From Aestuariivirga litoralis (lineage in GTDB: Bacteria > Pseudomonadota > Alphaproteobacteria > Rhizobiales > Aestuariivirgaceae): a stretch of DNA of 64,000 nt. The stretch is taken from contig NZ_WAHS01000002.1 of assembly GCF_015714715.1 (NCBI RefSeq), positions 620,001 to 684,000 of the forward strand, written 5' to 3'. The position numbers were made by a program, and so were the translations under genes. The notes below the pieces were generated by a model. The model worked only from the letters and a program-made list of their open reading frames with translations, was not told where the DNA came from and ran no database searches. Positions 18,495 to 26,815 of this stretch are shown in pieces. Position 1 is the first letter of the stretch. Every line of letters begins with the position of its first letter.

Positions 18495-19877
18495 ATGGCT
18501 CTCGTAACCCCGCGCCTTGGCGCTGAAGCTGAAACGTTCCTGCGCGCCAATCCGGATGTGCAAAGTGTACAGGTGATCTGGACTGATATGTGCGGCGTGA
18601 TCCGCGGCAAGGTGCTGCGTCGCGATGAAGTCGTGCCCGCCTGGAATGATGGCCGCTTCCTGCCGATCTCGGCCCTCGTGCTCGACATCACCGGCCAGGA
18701 CGTGCCGGAAACCGGGCTGGTCTTCGATGAAGGTGACCGCGATCTTCTGATGTGGCCGATCCCCGGCACATTTGTGCGCGTACCCTGGCTGGAAGAACCC
18801 ACCGCGCAATATACTGCGCGCCTCTGCGATCTCGACGGCAAGCCGCATTATGCCGACCCGCGCAATGTGCTGGAAGGCATCGTGCGCCGCTTCAAGAACG
18901 AGCTGGGCATGAACCCGGTGGGCGCAGTCGAGCTTGAGTTCTTCCTGATGGACCGCAAGAGCGCCTACGAAGACGGCAAGCCGGTTCCACCCAAGTCTCT
19001 CAACAATGAATGGCGGCCCAAGCACTATCAGGCCTATCACCTGCAGGACACCGACGACTTCGCACCCTTCTTCGCCGATCTCTATAAATACTGCGAAATC
19101 CAGGACCTTCCCGCCAAGACCCTGATTGCCGAATATGCGCCAGGGCAAATGGAAATCGTGTTGCGCCACCGCACTGATATCTTGGACGCCTGCGATGAAG
19201 CGATCATGCTGAAGCGCCTGATCAAGGCCACCGCCGAGAAGCACGGCCTCTGCGCCACCTTCATGGCCAAGCCCTATTCGGAATGGACCGGCAGCGGCAT
19301 GCATGTCCATGTCAGCCTCGGTGATGAAGCGGGCAAAAACCTCTTCGCCACCGACGAGCCGGAAAAACATCCCCTGCTGCTCAATGCCATTGGCGGCCTG
19401 AAAGCGACGATGGCAGAATCCATGTTGATTTTTGCCCCCAATGCCAACTCCTATCGCCGCTTCCGCCGCCATTCCTATGCGCCGGTGGCTGCAACTTGGG
19501 GCATCAATAACCGCACTGTGGCTTTGCGCGTGCCAGCCGGCAATGCCAATTCCTGCCATATCGAACACCGCCCTTCCGGTGCTGACGCCAACCCCTATTT
19601 GGTGATGGCGTCCATCCTGGCCGGCATGCATTATGGCATCACCGAAAAGATTGATCCGGGTGCACCGATCGAGGGCAATGGTTACAGCCGCCGCTCCAAA
19701 CACATTCCGGGCAATTGGTTTGAAGCGATCGATGCCTTCTGGCGCGCCTCGATCCTGAAAGAATATTTCGGCAAGGATTTCATCGAAACCTTCTGTACGC
19801 TGAAGGAAGTTGAAGCAGACAGATTCTTTGCCGAGCCAACGCTACGCGACTTCGAGTGGTATCTCCGCACGGTGTGA
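18495..19877 (+). CDS. Glutamine-synthetase family ligase (gamma-glutamyl-amine synthetase-like)
   Basis: A 460-residue GS-fold enzyme, shorter than and different from GlnA in its N-terminus (VQVIWTDMCGVIRGKVLRRDE), which is typical of PuuA/GlnA3-type enzymes that join glutamate to an amine using ATP. Catalytic parts visible are VGAVELEFFLMD (metal-binding Glu), APGQMEIVLRH, SGMHVHVSLGDE, NSYRRFRRHSYAPVAATWGINNRT and EHRPSGADANPYL. AAGGGAG precedes the ATG. It follows an aminotransferase by 19 bp and converges with the ATP-grasp-like gene, overlapping it by 36 bp. The amine partner is unknown; polyamines are the usual guess for the family. Confidence 0.9.
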   Translation: MALVTPRLGAEAETFLRANPDVQSVQVIWTDMCGVIRGKVLRRDEVVPAWNDGRFLPISALVLDITGQDVPETGLVFDEGDRDLLMWPIPGTFVRVPWLEEPTAQYTARLCDLDGKPHYADPRNVLEGIVRRFKNELGMNPVGAVELEFFLMDRKSAYEDGKPVPPKSLNNEWRPKHYQAYHLQDTDDFAPFFADLYKYCEIQDLPAKTLIAEYAPGQMEIVLRHRTDILDACDEAIMLKRLIKATAEKHGLCATFMAKPYSEWTGSGMHVHVSLGDEAGKNLFATDEPEKHPLLLNAIGGLKATMAESMLIFAPNANSYRRFRRHSYAPVAATWGINNRTVALRVPAGNANSCHIEHRPSGADANPYLVMASILAGMHYGITEKIDPGAPIEGNGYSRRSKHIPGNWFEAIDAFWRASILKEYFGKDFIETFCTLKEVEADRFFAEPTLRDFEWYLRTV

Positions 19878-20795
19878 GGCATCAAGCATTTCGACACCCG
19901 GAAAGGCGCGGGCCAAAACATCCCGCGCCTTGAGCCCTGCATTCAAATTTATGGCATTGATCACACCAAGGCGAAACCCGCCCGGCGGCATCGCATGGTA
20001 AGCGCCTTCGCTGGCATCGTGGAACGTGATCTGCAAGCTGGCAATGCCCGGCATGGCGCGGATGCGCGCTTGCACTTCGGCAGCAGGATGCGAAAATGCT
20101 TCGCCATGTTCCGCAAACAACGGGATGGAATAGCCGGCATTACGGTGCTGCTCCTTGAACTCCCATTCGCCTCGTGCATAGAGCCGCACCAGCGCTTCCA
20201 CCCAGCCCGCGCCATAGAGATCGCACCACTGGTCGGCAAAGCGCAGATGCGCCTCGATTAAGCCGCCACCGATGCTTTCGAAATTCATCATGCCGGTATA
20301 GCCAGCCATATGTTCCTTCACCCAGCTGGTGATCTTTGCCGTAAGGGCCGAGCGCGGTGTGGCTTCCACCGTCCAATACTTGAACGTGCCGCCATCACCC
20401 GGCACACCTGATGTATGGCGCAGCCATTTGACTTCGCCGCGCACCACGGCGCAATCGGTCGACACGTGGTCTCCGCGAAAAAGCTCCATCCAGAAATGGC
20501 CGGGCTGGTAGCCGCTGGCCAATTGCTCCGCATTGCAGACAGCCTCACTGCCCACGCCCATGCCTTTCAAATTGAAGATCGGCTTGGAAAAAACCGGAAA
20601 GCGCTGCGGCGTCACGCCATGCGGGCCACAGGCCACACCTTGGCTCTCGGCAATATAGAGCTTGTTATAAACCCAGCGGTGCTTCGGATAGAGATGCCAA
20701 CAATCCGGATCATCGGTCGGCACCACCACATCCTCGGGGCAATCCACACCTTCGAAATACTGCAAACGCCAGGGGTCACGCTCTAGGATCGGCAT
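19842..20795 (-). CDS. ATP-grasp-like protein of unknown substrate
   Basis: A 317-residue soluble protein with no name I can give. Three regions resemble an ATP-grasp fold: VFSKPIFNLKGMGVGS (about 85-105) like the nucleotide lid, FWMELFRGDHVSTDCAVVRGEVKW (about 125-150) like the EE-x-G core strand, and MMNFESIGGGLIEAHLRF (about 190-210) like the metal-binding strand. AGAGGAAA lies at better spacing to the second of two adjacent ATGs, so 20795 is chosen over 20798. It overlaps the end of the GS-like gene tail to tail. The neighbouring aminotransferase and GS-like ligase suggest an amide- or peptide-forming pathway, but that is inference. Confidence 0.72.
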   Translation of the reverse strand: MPILERDPWRLQYFEGVDCPEDVVVPTDDPDCWHLYPKHRWVYNKLYIAESQGVACGPHGVTPQRFPVFSKPIFNLKGMGVGSEAVCNAEQLASGYQPGHFWMELFRGDHVSTDCAVVRGEVKWLRHTSGVPGDGGTFKYWTVEATPRSALTAKITSWVKEHMAGYTGMMNFESIGGGLIEAHLRFADQWCDLYGAGWVEALVRLYARGEWEFKEQHRNAGYSIPLFAEHGEAFSHPAAEVQARIRAMPGIASLQITFHDASEGAYHAMPPGGFRLGVINAINLNAGLKARDVLARAFPGVEMLDASHRAEIPLEVA

Positions 20796-20832
20796 CATTT
20801 TCCTCTAACAAACCGTCACGCACACACGGAAA

Positions 20833-20857
20833 TCACAATCTGATGATCAGGATGTGA
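20833..20857. promoter_or_regulatory. Interrupted dyad, candidate operator in the ATP-grasp / chaA divergent region
   Basis: Arms TCACA (20833-20837) and TGTGA (20853-20857) enclose an inner dyad CTGAT-G-ATCAG (20840-20850), so 10 of 12 base pairs are symmetric. It lies about 38 bp upstream of the ATP-grasp-like start and 116 bp upstream of chaA. This shape suits a dimeric repressor. A second palindrome, GGCAATTGCC, lies at 20951-20960 right before the chaA start. Confidence 0.4.
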
Positions 20858-20972
20858 GAATTTAGACGCCCCTCATGCAGATTTTTGTCAGCAGAGGGAG
20901 TTTCGCTCCAATGCTTCAACACGGCTTTAGTTCCCGGTTCCAAAATCGCTGGCAATTGCCTAGATTGCCCAA

Positions 20973-22067
20973 ATGGCCAACCCTTCGACTTCGATCAATA
21001 AAACGCCTTGGGCGTTTATCATCTCTACTCTGGTGGCATTGCTCTTTCTTGGTTTAAAACAGGCCGGCGTTGATTTCGGTTCGTCCATACCCATCGTCAT
21101 TTTGGAAGTCCTGCTGCTTGGATTTGCCGTCTTCGGCGCCGTGCACCACGCTGAAATCCTGGCTCTGAAAGTGGGCGAGCCCTACGGCTCCATCATCCTG
21201 GCACTCGCCGTGACCGTGATCGAGGCGGCTCTTATCATCTCGCAAATGTCCACCGGCAAACCCGGTGTGGAAGTCATCGGACGCGATGCGGTTTTTGCCA
21301 CAGTGATGATCGTGCTCAACGGCATTGTGGGCTTGGCCCTGCTTATGGGTGGAGCACGCTTTCATGTGCAGCGTTTCAAACTCGATGGCGCGGCCGCCGC
21401 CCTCAGCGTGCTTGCTACACTGGCCGCACTCTCATTGATCCTGCCGAACTTCACCACCACCGCGCCGGGCCCGGTCTATTCGTCACCACAGCTGGCCTTC
21501 GTGGGCACGATCAGCCTGGTGCTTTATGCGATCTTCGTTTTCGTCCAGACCGTGCGCCACCACGACTATTTCGTCACTGGTGAAAAAAACGCCGTCAATA
21601 TTCCGCTTCACCGCCGCGCGGTGACACTTGCGCTCATCTTTCTGCCACTGTCGCTTGTTGCGGTGGTGTTGATGGCCAAGGCGTTGTCGGGGCCGATTGA
21701 TGCCGCCATTGCCGCTGCGGGCCTGCCCACTGCGGTGCTCGGCGTGGTGATCGCGTTTATCGTTCTGCTGCCTGAAAGCATTGCGTCACTGCGCGCCGCC
21801 CGTGTCAATGATCTGCAGACGAGTCTTAATCTTGCGCTCGGTTCCGCCATTGCCACGATCGGGCTTACCATTCCCACGCTTGCGGCCTATTCGCTCTGGC
21901 ATGGCGACAAATTGAGCTTGGGGATCAGCCCGCAATCCACCGCACTTCTTGTGCTCACTTTGTTCATCAGCTCCGTCACGCTGGCCACCGGCCGCACCAC
22001 CATCCTGCAGGGCGCTGTGCATCTGGTGATCTTTGGCGCCTTCCTGTTCCTGACAGCATGGCCCTAA
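20973..22067 (+). CDS. chaA: Calcium/proton antiporter ChaA-like
   Basis: A 364-residue inner-membrane CaCA-superfamily exchanger. The two inverted alpha-repeat motifs are seen: EPYGSIILALAVTVIEAALIISQM in the first half (about residues 67-92) and LPESIASLRAARVNDLQTSLNLALGSAIATIGLTIP in the second (about 268-303); their acidic residues bind the cation. About eleven hydrophobic helices are predicted, with the usual acidic-to-His-rich loop (TVRHHDYF) in mid-protein. Known ChaA proteins export Ca2+ or Na+/K+ in exchange for protons at alkaline pH. The metallo-hydrolase gene follows after 9 bp, probably on the same transcript. Confidence 0.9.
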   Translation: MANPSTSINKTPWAFIISTLVALLFLGLKQAGVDFGSSIPIVILEVLLLGFAVFGAVHHAEILALKVGEPYGSIILALAVTVIEAALIISQMSTGKPGVEVIGRDAVFATVMIVLNGIVGLALLMGGARFHVQRFKLDGAAAALSVLATLAALSLILPNFTTTAPGPVYSSPQLAFVGTISLVLYAIFVFVQTVRHHDYFVTGEKNAVNIPLHRRAVTLALIFLPLSLVAVVLMAKALSGPIDAAIAAAGLPTAVLGVVIAFIVLLPESIASLRAARVNDLQTSLNLALGSAIATIGLTIPTLAAYSLWHGDKLSLGISPQSTALLVLTLFISSVTLATGRTTILQGAVHLVIFGAFLFLTAWP

Positions 22068-22076
22068 AACCCGATC

Positions 22077-23015
22077 ATGAAATATGAGATCATCGACGGC
22101 CGTTTCACCCTGCCCACGCAGCGCGGCCAGGCCAGTTTCAGCGAAATCCTGAAATGGCAAACCAGCGGTTCGCGCCAGAAATGGCCGAAGCATATCGACA
22201 ACAAGACTTATCCGCCGCCGCCACAGCGGGTGGACGGCAAGGAAATCGCTGCCACGTGGATCGGACACTCCACCGTCCTGCTGCAAGTGGCAGGTCTCAA
22301 TGTTTTGACAGATCCATTCTTCTCGAAACGTGCGAGCCCTTCGCAGCTGATCGGCCCATCCCGCGTGCGCGCACCGGGCATTGCGCTGAAAGACCTGCCA
22401 CCGCTGGATCTCATCCTGCTCAGCCACAGCCATTACGACCACATGGACAAGCCCACGCTGAAATGGCTGGCGCGCAACACCAAGGCCAAATTGATCACCC
22501 CTCTGAACAACAGGCGCCACGCGCCGGGCTTTGAAACCGTGGAGCTGGATTGGCATCAGAGCCATACGCATGGCGAGGCGAAAGTCACGGCCTTGCCGGC
22601 CTTGCACTGGTCCAAGCGCACCTTGGGCGACACCAACAAAAGCCTCTGGGCCGCCTTCATGCTGGAAACGCCGCTAGGCCTGATCTATTTCGGCGCCGAT
22701 ACCGGCTTTGGCACCGGCGAGACATTCCGCGAAGCCCGTGAGCTTTTCGGCGCGCCCAGCCTCTCGCTGCTGCCGATTGGCGCTTACGAGCCGCGCTGGT
22801 TCATGGCGCCCCAGCATATGAATCCCGAAGAGGCGGTCGAAGCTCATATCCTGCTCGGCTCAAAGCAAAGCCTCGCCATCCATCACGGCACGGTGCAGCT
22901 CACTGATGAGGCGATTGATGCGCCTGTCGCCGCACTCGATGTGGCGCTAGCCGCGCGCAAGCTCACTGCCAAGGATTTCACCGTGGCGGATATCGGCGAA
23001 ACTCTGCTGTTCTGA
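22077..23015 (+). CDS. MBL-fold metallo-hydrolase (NAPE-PLD/UlaG-like)
   Basis: A 312-residue beta-lactamase-fold hydrolase. It shows IGHSTVLLQVAGLNVLTDPFFSKRASP and the metal-binding LLSHSHYDHMD (HxHxDH). LPALHWSKR, IYFGADTGFG and LAIHHGTVQLTD complete the site. This arrangement is that of NAPE-PLD-like and outer-membrane-associated phosphodiesterases, with no signal peptide here. The substrate is unknown. It follows chaA closely and ends tail to tail with the yqhA-like gene (stop codons adjacent). Confidence 0.87.
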   Translation: MKYEIIDGRFTLPTQRGQASFSEILKWQTSGSRQKWPKHIDNKTYPPPPQRVDGKEIAATWIGHSTVLLQVAGLNVLTDPFFSKRASPSQLIGPSRVRAPGIALKDLPPLDLILLSHSHYDHMDKPTLKWLARNTKAKLITPLNNRRHAPGFETVELDWHQSHTHGEAKVTALPALHWSKRTLGDTNKSLWAAFMLETPLGLIYFGADTGFGTGETFREARELFGAPSLSLLPIGAYEPRWFMAPQHMNPEEAVEAHILLGSKQSLAIHHGTVQLTDEAIDAPVAALDVALAARKLTAKDFTVADIGETLLF

Positions 23016-23516
23016 TCAATCGTGGCTGGGCATCACCCGGTCAATGAAAGCCAGCATCAAAGCCGAAACCACAAATGCCATATGCATGATGGTCAGCCAC
23101 ATCATCTTCTCACCGGTATAGGTGTCTGAGTTCAGAAACACCTGCAGAAGATGGATCGACGAAATCGCCACGATGGTGGAAGCCACCTTCACCTTGAGCG
23201 AGCTGACATCGATCTTGCCCAGCCAGTTCAGCTCCACCTGCTTGCCGCCATCCAGCTTGCTCACAAAATTTTCGTAACCGGAAATGATCACCATCACGAC
23301 AAGGCTGGCCACCAGACTGGCATCGATCAGACTTAAGATGCGCAGGATCCCGTCGGTCTCCTCCATCGTGCCCATTTCAAGGAACAGCTTCTTCAGCTTG
23401 ATCAGGAAGGTGAAGCCATACATGGCCAGCGCCAGCGCCAGGCCCAAATAAAACACCACCAGAAGCCAGCGCGAACCCAACACAATATATTCAACAACGG
23501 CTTCCAGCTTCTTCAT
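23016..23516 (-). CDS. YqhA/UPF0114 family inner-membrane protein (TIGR00645)
   Basis: A 166-residue protein with four membrane segments, which fits the UPF0114 family. Characteristic parts are YIVLGSRWLLVVFYLGLALAL, SLIDASLVASLVVMVIISGYENFVSKLD and LNWLGKIDVSSLKVKVASTIVAISSIHLLQ. AAGGAGAAAAG directly before the ATG at 23516 fixes the start; the frame to 23567 adds a non-conserved 17 residues. The biochemical role is not established. Confidence 0.88.
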   Translation of the reverse strand: MKKLEAVVEYIVLGSRWLLVVFYLGLALALAMYGFTFLIKLKKLFLEMGTMEETDGILRILSLIDASLVASLVVMVIISGYENFVSKLDGGKQVELNWLGKIDVSSLKVKVASTIVAISSIHLLQVFLNSDTYTGEKMMWLTIMHMAFVVSALMLAFIDRVMPSHD

Positions 23517-23635
23517 CTTTTCTCCTTGGGGCGATTTTCCCAGCAATATGGGAAACGATCCATGCATTTCCAGTCTAAAATCTATTCGCCTGAACCCATT
23601 GGCGAAGCCAGCCGGTTTCGCTAGAACGCAGTCCC

Positions 23636-24544
23636 ATGTCCCAGCCGCCCATTACCTGCCTTCTCGATGCCAAGAACAAGCTGGGCGAGGGCTGCCTGTG
23701 GGACGAAGATGGCCAATGCCTCTGGTGGCTGGATATCGCGCCCACCAGCAAATTGCACATCCTCGATCCCGCCACTGGTGCCACAAGGCACTGGACTTTT
23801 CCAATCGTGCTTACCTGCTTTGCACTGGCAAACCGCAACCGCCTGCTGATCGGCGGAGAGCCGGGCCTGTTCTTCTTTGATCCCGCCACGGGAGCACTCA
23901 CCGATTTTGCGCGGCCCGAAATTGACCGCCCCGGAAACCGCGGCAATGATGGTGCCGCCGATGCCAGGGGCCGCTTCTGGTTCGGCACCATGCAGCAGAA
24001 TATCGCGGCCGATGGCAGCGACATGGACATCACCCGCGATTCCGGCGCGCTCTATCGCGTGGGCGCCGATGGTGTATCGAAACTGATGTTCGATAATGTC
24101 GGCGTGTCCAACGGCCCCAACTGGTCACCCGATAACAAGACCTTCTATTTCAGCGATACCAAGAACCAGAATATCTACGCCTTCGATTTTGATCTCGACA
24201 GCGGCAACCTGTCCAACCAGCGCATCTTCAATGACAGCAAGCTCCACGGTTATCCCGATGGCGCCACCGTGGATGCTGATGGCTTCCTCTGGTCGGCGCG
24301 ATGGGATGGCTCCTGCATCGTGCGCATCGACCCCAAGGGCCGCATTGACCGGGTGGTCGAAATGCCAGTCACACGCCCCACCTGCGTGGTCTTCGGCGGG
24401 CCGGAGCTGGATACGATTTATGTCACCTCGGCCTGCGCCAACATGCCGCCCGAAATGTTCAAGAAGCGCCCGCTGGAAGGTGGCCTGTTCTGCTTCAATC
24501 CCGGCGTCAAAGGCCTGCCCAAGCACAAATTCGGTGCGGCATGA
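23636..24544 (+). CDS. SMP-30/gluconolactonase family sugar lactonase
   Basis: A 302-residue six-bladed propeller lactonase that opens aldono-lactones, probably galactono-1,4-lactone given its neighbours. The metal-binding pieces are visible: LLDAKNKLGEGCLWDEDGQCLWWLDI at the start (metal Glu), RFWFGTMQ, GVSNGPNWSPDNKTFYFSDT (Asn and Asp ligands) and YPDGATVDADGFLWSARWDGS. The stop overlaps the kinase gene by 4 bp, beginning a tight operon that makes and splits 2-keto-3-deoxygalactonate 6-phosphate. Confidence 0.9.
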   Translation: MSQPPITCLLDAKNKLGEGCLWDEDGQCLWWLDIAPTSKLHILDPATGATRHWTFPIVLTCFALANRNRLLIGGEPGLFFFDPATGALTDFARPEIDRPGNRGNDGAADARGRFWFGTMQQNIAADGSDMDITRDSGALYRVGADGVSKLMFDNVGVSNGPNWSPDNKTFYFSDTKNQNIYAFDFDLDSGNLSNQRIFNDSKLHGYPDGATVDADGFLWSARWDGSCIVRIDPKGRIDRVVEMPVTRPTCVVFGGPELDTIYVTSACANMPPEMFKKRPLEGGLFCFNPGVKGLPKHKFGAA

Positions 24545-25431
24545 AACCTTTCATCTCGCTGGACTGGGGCACCAGCTCGTTCCGTGCCTATGAGGTCAAT
24601 GCCGAAGGCAAGGTGGTCAATCAGACCTCCGCTCCCGAAGGCATTCTTGCCGTCAAGGACCAGAAATTCGAGGAGACACTCGAAACTCATATCGGCAGCT
24701 GGGATAAATCCCTTCCCGTCATCGCTTCCGGCATGATCACCTCGCGCCAAGGCTGGGTTGAATGCGCCTATGCCGAATGCCCTGCGGATGCCTCCGCCTT
24801 GGCCAAATCCATAACGACCAAAACAACCACGTCAGCCCGCAACATTCATTTCATCACCGGGCTGCATTACGAAAGCCCCTCCATCGGCCATGACGTGATC
24901 CGTGGCGAAGAAACCCAGGTCTTTGGCGCACTGGCCACCGGTGCAAAGCATTTCATCACCCCCGGTACCCATTCCAAATGGATCGACGTGGAGAACGCGC
25001 AAGTCATCGGCTTCGCCACTTACATGACCGGCGAAAGCTTCGCGCTCTACAAGAACAATTCCATCCTCGGCCGCTTGATGCAGGATGGCCCGCAGGACGA
25101 CAAGGCCTTCGCGCGCGGCATCGAGAAAGCCTTCTCCGATCCAGCAGCCCTGCTGCACCAGCTGTTCTCGGTGCGCACTTTGGGTCTGTTCAATGATCTG
25201 CCGCCTGAAAGCCTGGCCTCCTATCTGTCGGGCCTGCTTGTCGGCCAGGAAGTGGCGCATGCCACCATCGGCCACGACCAAAGCGCGGCCTATCTCGTTC
25301 TCGCCTCGCCCGCTTTGGGGGCAGCCTATATCACCGCGCTGAAATTGGCCGGTCTCGACGTCAAACTGGGTGATCCCCTCTGCGCCATCGATGGCCAGCG
25401 CCTCATAGCCCATGAAGCAGGATTGATCTGA
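24541..25431 (+). CDS. dgoK: 2-dehydro-3-deoxygalactonokinase
   Basis: A 296-residue ASKHA-fold kinase that phosphorylates 2-keto-3-deoxygalactonate. It shows the phosphate-1 loop SLDWGTSSFRAYEV, the typical SGMITSRQGWVECAY, TPGTHSKWIDVENAQVIGFATYMTGE (phosphate-2/catalytic region) and a C-terminal LASPALGAAYITAL. Overlapping starts and stops on both sides (ATGA with the lactonase, TGATG with the aldolase) indicate coupled translation. Confidence 0.94.
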   Translation: MKPFISLDWGTSSFRAYEVNAEGKVVNQTSAPEGILAVKDQKFEETLETHIGSWDKSLPVIASGMITSRQGWVECAYAECPADASALAKSITTKTTTSARNIHFITGLHYESPSIGHDVIRGEETQVFGALATGAKHFITPGTHSKWIDVENAQVIGFATYMTGESFALYKNNSILGRLMQDGPQDDKAFARGIEKAFSDPAALLHQLFSVRTLGLFNDLPPESLASYLSGLLVGQEVAHATIGHDQSAAYLVLASPALGAAYITALKLAGLDVKLGDPLCAIDGQRLIAHEAGLI

Positions 25432-26057
25432 TGAAACTGAACGATGCACTGGACGCCTGCGGCATCATCGCCATCCTGCGCGGCGTCACCCCGGCTGAAG
25501 TGCTGGATGTCGGCACCACGCTTTATGAAGCCGGAATCCGCATCGTCGAAGTGCCGCTGAACTCACCCGAACCCTTCGTCTCCATCGAAAAACTGGCAAA
25601 GGCTTTCGCCGGCAAAATGGTGGTGGGCGCAGGCACGGTGCTCACCGAAAGCGATGTTGAAAAACTGAAAGCCTCTGGCGGCACCATTTCCGTCTCTCCC
25701 GATTGCAACCCAGCCACCATAGCGCGCGCCGTGGCACTGGGCCTCAATCCCCTGCCCGGTGTGTTCACGCCCACCGAAGCTTTCGCTGCCATCCGCGCCG
25801 GCGCAAGCCAGTTGAAACTGTTCCCCGCCGAAGTCGCATCACCGCAAACCATCAAGGCATGGAAGGCCGTGCTACCCAAGCATGTGAAGGTCCATGCTGT
25901 GGGCGGCGTCACCCCCGCCAACATGGCGGATTGGATCAAGGCCGGCGCATCCGGCTTCGGCATCGGCTCGTCCCTCTACAAACCCCGTGCCACGCTCGAA
26001 CATGTTGCAAAATCGGCAGGCGAACTCGTCGCTGCCTGGCAGAAAGCAAAGGTCTGA
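25431..26057 (+). CDS. dgoA: 2-dehydro-3-deoxy-6-phosphogalactonate aldolase
   Basis: A 208-residue class I KDPG/KDPGal aldolase that splits KDPGal into pyruvate and glyceraldehyde 3-phosphate. The barrel features are [24 protein letters not shown] (Glu base), [30 protein letters not shown] and the Schiff-base Lys in [20 protein letters not shown] and [10 protein letters not shown] bind the phosphate. EVPLNSPEP is the DgoA-type form, in contrast to EVTLRT in KDPG aldolases. It is third in the operon, with the SDR start 2 bp after its stop codon. Confidence 0.95.
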   Translation: MKLNDALDACGIIAILRGVTPAEVLDVGTTLYEAGIRIVEVPLNSPEPFVSIEKLAKAFAGKMVVGAGTVLTESDVEKLKASGGTISVSPDCNPATIARAVALGLNPLPGVFTPTEAFAAIRAGASQLKLFPAEVASPQTIKAWKAVLPKHVKVHAVGGVTPANMADWIKAGASGFGIGSSLYKPRATLEHVAKSAGELVAAWQKAKV

Positions 26058-26058
26058 T

Positions 26059-26802
26059 ATGAAGAAAGTTGCACTCGTTACCGGCGCTGGCTCCGGCATC
26101 GGCAGAGCCTGCGCCAAGGCATTGGGCAAGGCGGGCTACGCTGTCGTATTGGCGGGCCGCAGGCTCGACGCGCTGCAGGACACGGCCAAGCAGATGGAGG
26201 GTGAAACCCTCTGCGTCGCCACCGATGTGGCTGATGCAAAATCAGTCGCGCAGCTCTTTGCCGAAACCAAGAAGAAATTCGGCCGCCTTGATGTGCTTTT
26301 CAACAATGCCGGCACGGGTGCTCCCGGCACGGTGATGCTGGAAGATTTGACCTTTGAGCAATGGCAGAATGTGGTGAATGTGAACTTGACCGGGCCATTC
26401 CTGTGCACCCAGGAAGCCTTCAAGATCATGAAGGACCAGAGCCCGCGTGGCGGCCGCATCATCAACAACGGCTCGATCTCGGCGCAGGCCCCGCGCCCGA
26501 ATTCAGCGCCCTATACCTCCACCAAACACGCCATCACCGGCCTCACCAAATCAACCTCTCTTGATGGCCGCAAATATGACATTGCCTGCGGACAGATCGA
26601 TATCGGCAATGCAGCGTCAGACATGACCGCCAACATGACCAGCGGCGTGCCGCAAGCCGATGGCACCATGAAACCAGAGCCGCGCATGGATGTGGAAGAT
26701 GTGGCGCGCTCATTGGTGTTCATGGCCTCGCTGCCGCTCGATTCAAACGTCCTTACGATGACAGTGATGGCCACCAAAATGCCGCTGGTTGGCCGCGGCT
26801 GA
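26059..26802 (+). CDS. SDR-family oxidoreductase, probable D-galactose/aldose 1-dehydrogenase
   Basis: A 247-residue classical short-chain dehydrogenase: TGAGSGIG cofactor loop, [14 protein letters not shown], catalytic Ser in [10 protein letters not shown] and YTSTK (Tyr and Lys). The loop favours NADP(H) or NAD(H) equally by eye (AGRRLDAL suggests NADP). The last stop and this start are 1-2 bp apart (TGATATG). Placed with lactonase, kinase and aldolase genes, it probably oxidises galactose or a related aldose to the lactone. The assignment of substrate is inference. Confidence 0.88.
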   Translation: MKKVALVTGAGSGIGRACAKALGKAGYAVVLAGRRLDALQDTAKQMEGETLCVATDVADAKSVAQLFAETKKKFGRLDVLFNNAGTGAPGTVMLEDLTFEQWQNVVNVNLTGPFLCTQEAFKIMKDQSPRGGRIINNGSISAQAPRPNSAPYTSTKHAITGLTKSTSLDGRKYDIACGQIDIGNAASDMTANMTSGVPQADGTMKPEPRMDVEDVARSLVFMASLPLDSNVLTMTVMATKMPLVGRG

Positions 26803-26815
26803 ACGAAAGACTTCT

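Noticed and set aside
18369-19703. 444-codon minus-strand frame opposite the GS-like gene
   Set aside because: Mirror frame of a clear glutamine-synthetase-family gene, no recognisable motifs.
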